Source of the DNA: Bacteroidales bacterium
GTDB lineage: Bacteria > Bacteroidota > Bacteroidia > Bacteroidales > VadinHA17
Length of the DNA: 9,804 nt
Direction: 5' to 3'
Assembly (NCBI GenBank): GCA_025455505.1
Contig: JALOMK010000047.1
Location: 1-9,804 of the forward strand
Below are positions 6,520 to 9,804 of this stretch, in pieces. The number at the start of each line of letters is the position of its first letter. The first letter of the stretch is position 1. Made by a program: the position numbers and the translations under genes. Below the pieces are notes generated by a model. It was not told the origin of the DNA. It saw nothing but the letters and a program-made list of their open reading frames with translations, and did no database searches.

Positions 6520-9500
6520 AAACTAATAATAAACTAAAGCGGTTTAGGAGATTGGCAGCAATCGGATCAAATATTGCGTACCTCGTCAGATCTCTGAAAA
6601 TTCTTTCATTGTCCGCGACGTTGAGCCTGATTGTTTCAACAGCTGCACTCCCCCAGAACGACCAGAACGGAATTCAGTTCAGTTTTTTAAAGACAAGCGA
6701 CAGCCTTAAAAGCACCCAGCTCTATTTCAACGTTCTTAAAATCATCAATACCTCGCAGAGGACAATAGCCGGAACGCTGGCACTGTCGGGACCCGAGAAC
6801 TGGAGAATAATAGGTTCAGTCCAGGAAAAACTCTTCATCAACCCCGGCGATACTATGAAAATACCCGTAAGGGTCTCACCATCAGCCGATGCCACAGGAG
6901 GAATTGCATATGTTGTAGGCGCCTCTCTCAAGACAGCAACGATGTACTATACAACCAACGCATATGTTGTTCTTCCTTCCTATGCAAGGTGGGATTTCAA
7001 TGTGCAGGAGACAAGCATTTATTTCACAGAATTCAGTCCCGATGCAATTGTCGTTGTAAACCTCTCGAACAGGGGAAATACTAACGAAATGATAAAGCTT
7101 AACTTTCAGCCTGGCAAACTGTTGCTTGCCCAAAAAAGCAATGAGCCGGAGTTCAGTGAATTTATAAACCTGCCTGCCTTCAGGGATACCTCCATATCAT
7201 ATACATTCTCATTCAATAAAAGCATCAGTTCCTCAGACCTTTCCCGCTACGAAAACAACTGGCGCGAATCAGCCGTAATAATCAATGCATCTACCGAAAC
7301 AGTTAAAAGAAGCTCCACCGTATCAATAAGAAAGCTGAAGAGCGAATTCTACAATCTCAGGAATCAGAGTTCCTCACCACTTAACCTCGACCTGCAGGTC
7401 TATAACCTGATGTCGAACCAGAAAGCAAGATTCAACTTTAAAACATATGGAACCGTCCTGTTCCCGAAAAACAAGGATGTACAGTACCACTTTGGCATTC
7501 AGAATATATTCTTCGACAGTGAAGGAAACAGGAATTTTGACATAAACCGGCAGTTGCTGTACTCGGCACGATACCGCGACAACAGGAATAACATACTTGT
7601 TTCCTATAATATCAATGGCGGTGATCTCCATTCAATTTACGGGCGGGGAATTGAAGGCGAGCTCAGGATTAACAAAACGAACAACCTGTATTACTCAGTG
7701 GTTCAGAATCCATTCTCAGATTTCGTAGGCGAGTACCTTGGCTATACGACTGTAGTAAGAGGCATGACGCTTAACGCTTCAGTAACAAATGAGAATTCAA
7801 CCACCGGCGCCGGTTCTTCCACATCAGTACAGGCAGGAACTGGTTTCACTTTTCTGAAACACCACAACTTATCACTTCAATTCCTGGGCTCATTATCGAA
7901 CTTTAACAATTTTATAAATACTGGAAGAGACACCTCGGTTACAGGCTACTCATACAGGCTCTTCTACAACCTCAAGTACAGGAACCTTGAACTCAGGTTT
8001 AACGGCATCAATACACTCAATAACTACACAAGAAATTCAGGGATGCAGCAACTGTACCTTGACGGCAGGTACAGCTTTAACGAAAAAACAAGACTCAACC
8101 TTTATGGAAACCGGCAGTATTACTCAGTTTCAAGGTATCCATATAACTTCATTTATCCAGTTAATTATAACAGCAACGATTTTCTTAGGCTGACGGCTTC
8201 CTTTACTGAAGGATCGGTACTGTACCAGGCAGGACCAACATATAACGGATCGATGCGTGAGTTCAATGACCCGGTAAGCGGTTATTTGTCATCATATAAA
8301 ACCTGGCAGCCGGGTTTATGGGGTGCCGTCACATTCAGACTGAGAGGATACAGGTCGATTACACCTAACCTTACTGTCAGCAACATGATATTCGATTTCA
8401 GCAGCGAGGATCCTTCAACAACAGGTTATTCGATCAACAATAATATCTATTATACCGCCGGATTGAGCTACTATGATAACGTTTGGAAGGTAAACGCCTA
8501 CTACTCGAACGGTTCTACAACCGATCTGTACAGGAGCCTCCAGGTCGATGAGAAGCCGGTCCTGTCACGCAGTGTTCAGGTAAGACCCTCGTATGAGAAG
8601 TATTTCTTTGACAGGAGAGTCAAGATAGGAGCCTATATCAACTACGCTTATTACATGCCTTCAGGCCGGGAGAATGTTTCCTACAGCCTGCGCTTCGACA
8701 CCTACCTCAGGAACGGCTGGTCGTTCAACATCAATGGTTTCGTTTACTCAAATACCAGGGTAAGCGACGAATACGGCAGGGTTAACACCAAAGACCTCAA
8801 CATGATAGTCGGCGTGGTGAAATCTTTCGAGCTGCAGCAGCCCAGGCAGAAATACTACGACCTCCGGGCTGTATTCTTCAACGACCTCGACGGTGATAAG
8901 ATCAAATCAGACAATGAGCCGCCGGTTGCAAATATCCTGGTGAATATTGAAAAAGACAGGCTCCAGTCTGCTACCCAGGGCTCCATTGCATCAATTGACC
9001 TCATCTCCGACTCGCGCGGTGAGATCTTCTACGAGAATCTTCCGGAGGACCATTACAGGCTTACACTAACCCCTCTTGTAAACCTCCAGAGCCTCTACTT
9101 CATTGACGGATCTGAACAGACTGTATACAACGACAATAGAAAAATTCTTTACATCCCTCTCGCCGAAAGCTATAAGATAAAAGGGAAAGTGATTGTAATA
9201 CGCGATCCAAACAGTTCTGAAGGAAAGGTCTCGCTTTCAGGGATAAGGATCACCGCTGTGGGTGCAAAGGGCGAAACTTATTCTGCTCTCACAGACCGCT
9301 TCGGAAGCTATGTTGTTAACGTACCGAAAGGTGACAGGTACAGGGTTAGGGTAAATAATGTTTTCGGGGAACAATTCACTATTGAAACTGATGAAACAGA
9401 AATTCAGTTCGGCGCCAATAAAACCCTGAATCTCGACTTCACCTTTATAGAAAAGAGAAGAGAGATACGATTCAATAACGGTGATGATTACTCCCGTGTA

Positions 9501-9530
9501 ACCTCGGGTCGCGGGGCAGCAGACCAGTAA
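6516..9530 (+). CDS. Large outer-membrane beta-barrel protein with Ig-like N-terminus and two transthyretin-like C-terminal domains, possible usher-like assembly protein
   Basis: 1004 residues. The TTG at 6516 is the best start: it overlaps the previous stop and the frame has no earlier Met. A long basic n-region (KLKRFRR) leads to signal-peptide core residues 29-44, with cleavage near ALPQ. Residues about 50-150 look like a NEW3/Ig-like sandwich (GTLALSGPENW, then INPGDTMKIPVRV), and about 155-275 like a second one. From about 285 to 775 there is a long series of alternating aromatic strands rich in Tyr and Asn, enough for 20 or more strands of an outer-membrane barrel. Residues 780-880 form an SdrD/Cna-B-like domain with the calcium-type loop FFNDLDGDK and E801; 886-978 form a carboxypeptidase-regulatory-like domain (LSGIRITAVGAKGE, DRFGSYVVNVPKGD). 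A polar tail ends the protein. A barrel followed by two small beta-sandwiches is the layout of chaperone-usher fimbrial ushers, and the upstream genes could be its substrates. A surface adhesin or generic porin-like protein remains possible; no usher signature was identified. Confidence 0.8.
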   Translation: MKTNNKLKRFRRLAAIGSNIAYLVRSLKILSLSATLSLIVSTAALPQNDQNGIQFSFLKTSDSLKSTQLYFNVLKIINTSQRTIAGTLALSGPENWRIIGSVQEKLFINPGDTMKIPVRVSPSADATGGIAYVVGASLKTATMYYTTNAYVVLPSYARWDFNVQETSIYFTEFSPDAIVVVNLSNRGNTNEMIKLNFQPGKLLLAQKSNEPEFSEFINLPAFRDTSISYTFSFNKSISSSDLSRYENNWRESAVIINASTETVKRSSTVSIRKLKSEFYNLRNQSSSPLNLDLQVYNLMSNQKARFNFKTYGTVLFPKNKDVQYHFGIQNIFFDSEGNRNFDINRQLLYSARYRDNRNNILVSYNINGGDLHSIYGRGIEGELRINKTNNLYYSVVQNPFSDFVGEYLGYTTVVRGMTLNASVTNENSTTGAGSSTSVQAGTGFTFLKHHNLSLQFLGSLSNFNNFINTGRDTSVTGYSYRLFYNLKYRNLELRFNGINTLNNYTRNSGMQQLYLDGRYSFNEKTRLNLYGNRQYYSVSRYPYNFIYPVNYNSNDFLRLTASFTEGSVLYQAGPTYNGSMREFNDPVSGYLSSYKTWQPGLWGAVTFRLRGYRSITPNLTVSNMIFDFSSEDPSTTGYSINNNIYYTAGLSYYDNVWKVNAYYSNGSTTDLYRSLQVDEKPVLSRSVQVRPSYEKYFFDRRVKIGAYINYAYYMPSGRENVSYSLRFDTYLRNGWSFNINGFVYSNTRVSDEYGRVNTKDLNMIVGVVKSFELQQPRQKYYDLRAVFFNDLDGDKIKSDNEPPVANILVNIEKDRLQSATQGSIASIDLISDSRGEIFYENLPEDHYRLTLTPLVNLQSLYFIDGSEQTVYNDNRKILYIPLAESYKIKGKVIVIRDPNSSEGKVSLSGIRITAVGAKGETYSALTDRFGSYVVNVPKGDRYRVRVNNVFGEQFTIETDETEIQFGANKTLNLDFTFIEKRREIRFNNGDDYSRVTSGRGAADQ

Positions 9531-9532
9531 AC

Positions 9533-9804
9533 TTACTGAGGTCTCAGGTACTTTGCTTCAACCCTTCCGTCGTACTGCCCGTCCGAAATCTCATAAACAA
9601 GCACTATCTCTGTAAAATCATCGGCAATATCCCCTTTGCCCGACTTTATCCTTACTGATTCAATTACCTGGTCAGGGATATTCAATTCCAGACCATCCTT
9701 TCTTGAATAAGCAAATTCTTCAAAGTCGAGATTGTGAAAATTGCTAATCAGGTAAACGGAAGTATCATTTTTCGACCTGTCGATGTCGACAGTGTAGATA
9801 CTGT
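9533..9804 (-). CDS. C-terminal part of an unrecognised, probably exported protein
   Basis: Partial gene; the start is beyond the right edge. Reading the minus strand from 9802 downward gives 89 open residues ending RVEAKYLRPQ and stop TAA (complement of 9533-9535). The other two minus frames close quickly. The visible part alternates polar and hydrophobic residues (SVYLISNFHNLDF, LNIPDQVIESVRIKSG, EIVLVYEISDGQYDG), with no membrane helix and no Cys, consistent with a beta-sandwich or lipocalin-like end. Its style resembles small Bacteroidota lipoproteins of unknown function, but the N-terminus that would show a lipobox is not in the window. The gene converges on the barrel gene with 2 nt between the stops. 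Confidence 0.7.
   Translation of the reverse strand, partial: SIYTVDIDRSKNDTSVYLISNFHNLDFEEFAYSRKDGLELNIPDQVIESVRIKSGKGDIADDFTEIVLVYEISDGQYDGRVEAKYLRPQ

Noticed and set aside
1..9804. CRISPR array, insertion sequence, attachment site, tRNA or rRNA
   Set aside because: No regularly spaced direct repeats, no transposase or integrase frame, no terminal inverted repeats and no cloverleaf or rRNA-like sequence were seen by eye on either strand.

Overview
The window looks like chromosome from an anaerobic, fermentative member of the Bacteroidota. The reasons are: most starts lack a Shine-Dalgarno sequence, one spot matches the Bacteroidota -7 box (TAnnTTTG), a very large tyrosine/asparagine-rich outer-membrane-type beta-barrel protein is encoded, and secreted proteins with beta-sandwich character sit beside it. 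No phage, transposon, CRISPR, tRNA or rRNA is visible.

Region 1 (1-5037, + strand) is an [FeFe]-hydrogenase operon. It holds the 3' end of a stand-alone HATPase protein, then hndB (small 2Fe-2S-type protein), hndC/hydB (NuoF-like flavoprotein), hndD/hydA (catalytic H-cluster subunit) and hndA/hydC (NuoE-like). The gaps between the four hydrogenase genes are 12, 8 and 29 nt. The set matches the trimeric/tetrameric NAD(P)- and ferredoxin-linked, probably electron-bifurcating hydrogenases of the Thermotoga HydABC / Desulfovibrio HndABCD type. All ligands of the expected clusters are present, including the complete H-cluster motifs and the proton-relay residues. The hydEFG maturases are not in the window.

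Region 2 (5038-5154) is a 117-nt spacer with a weak terminator-like hairpin, a candidate -7 box and a GC-rich hairpin just before the next gene.

Region 3 (5155-9530, + strand) is a three-gene cell-surface locus without a clear family name. Two small secreted proteins resemble each other (shared IxFxFN-(S/T)I-(E/D)xxxNG motif, lone Cys-Gly motif, C-terminal FEL strand). They are followed by a 1004-residue protein with two Ig-like domains, a long beta-barrel region and two transthyretin/SdrD-like C-terminal domains. A strong intrinsic terminator sits right after the first gene, and the third gene starts with a TTG that overlaps the previous stop. I read this tentatively as a major subunit, a minor subunit and an usher-like outer-membrane assembly protein for a surface fibre. 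This is inference, and it is the most interesting part of the window.

Region 4 (9533-9804, - strand) is the C-terminal part of an unrecognised protein, probably a lipoprotein or exported protein, that converges on the barrel gene with only 2 nt between the stop codons.
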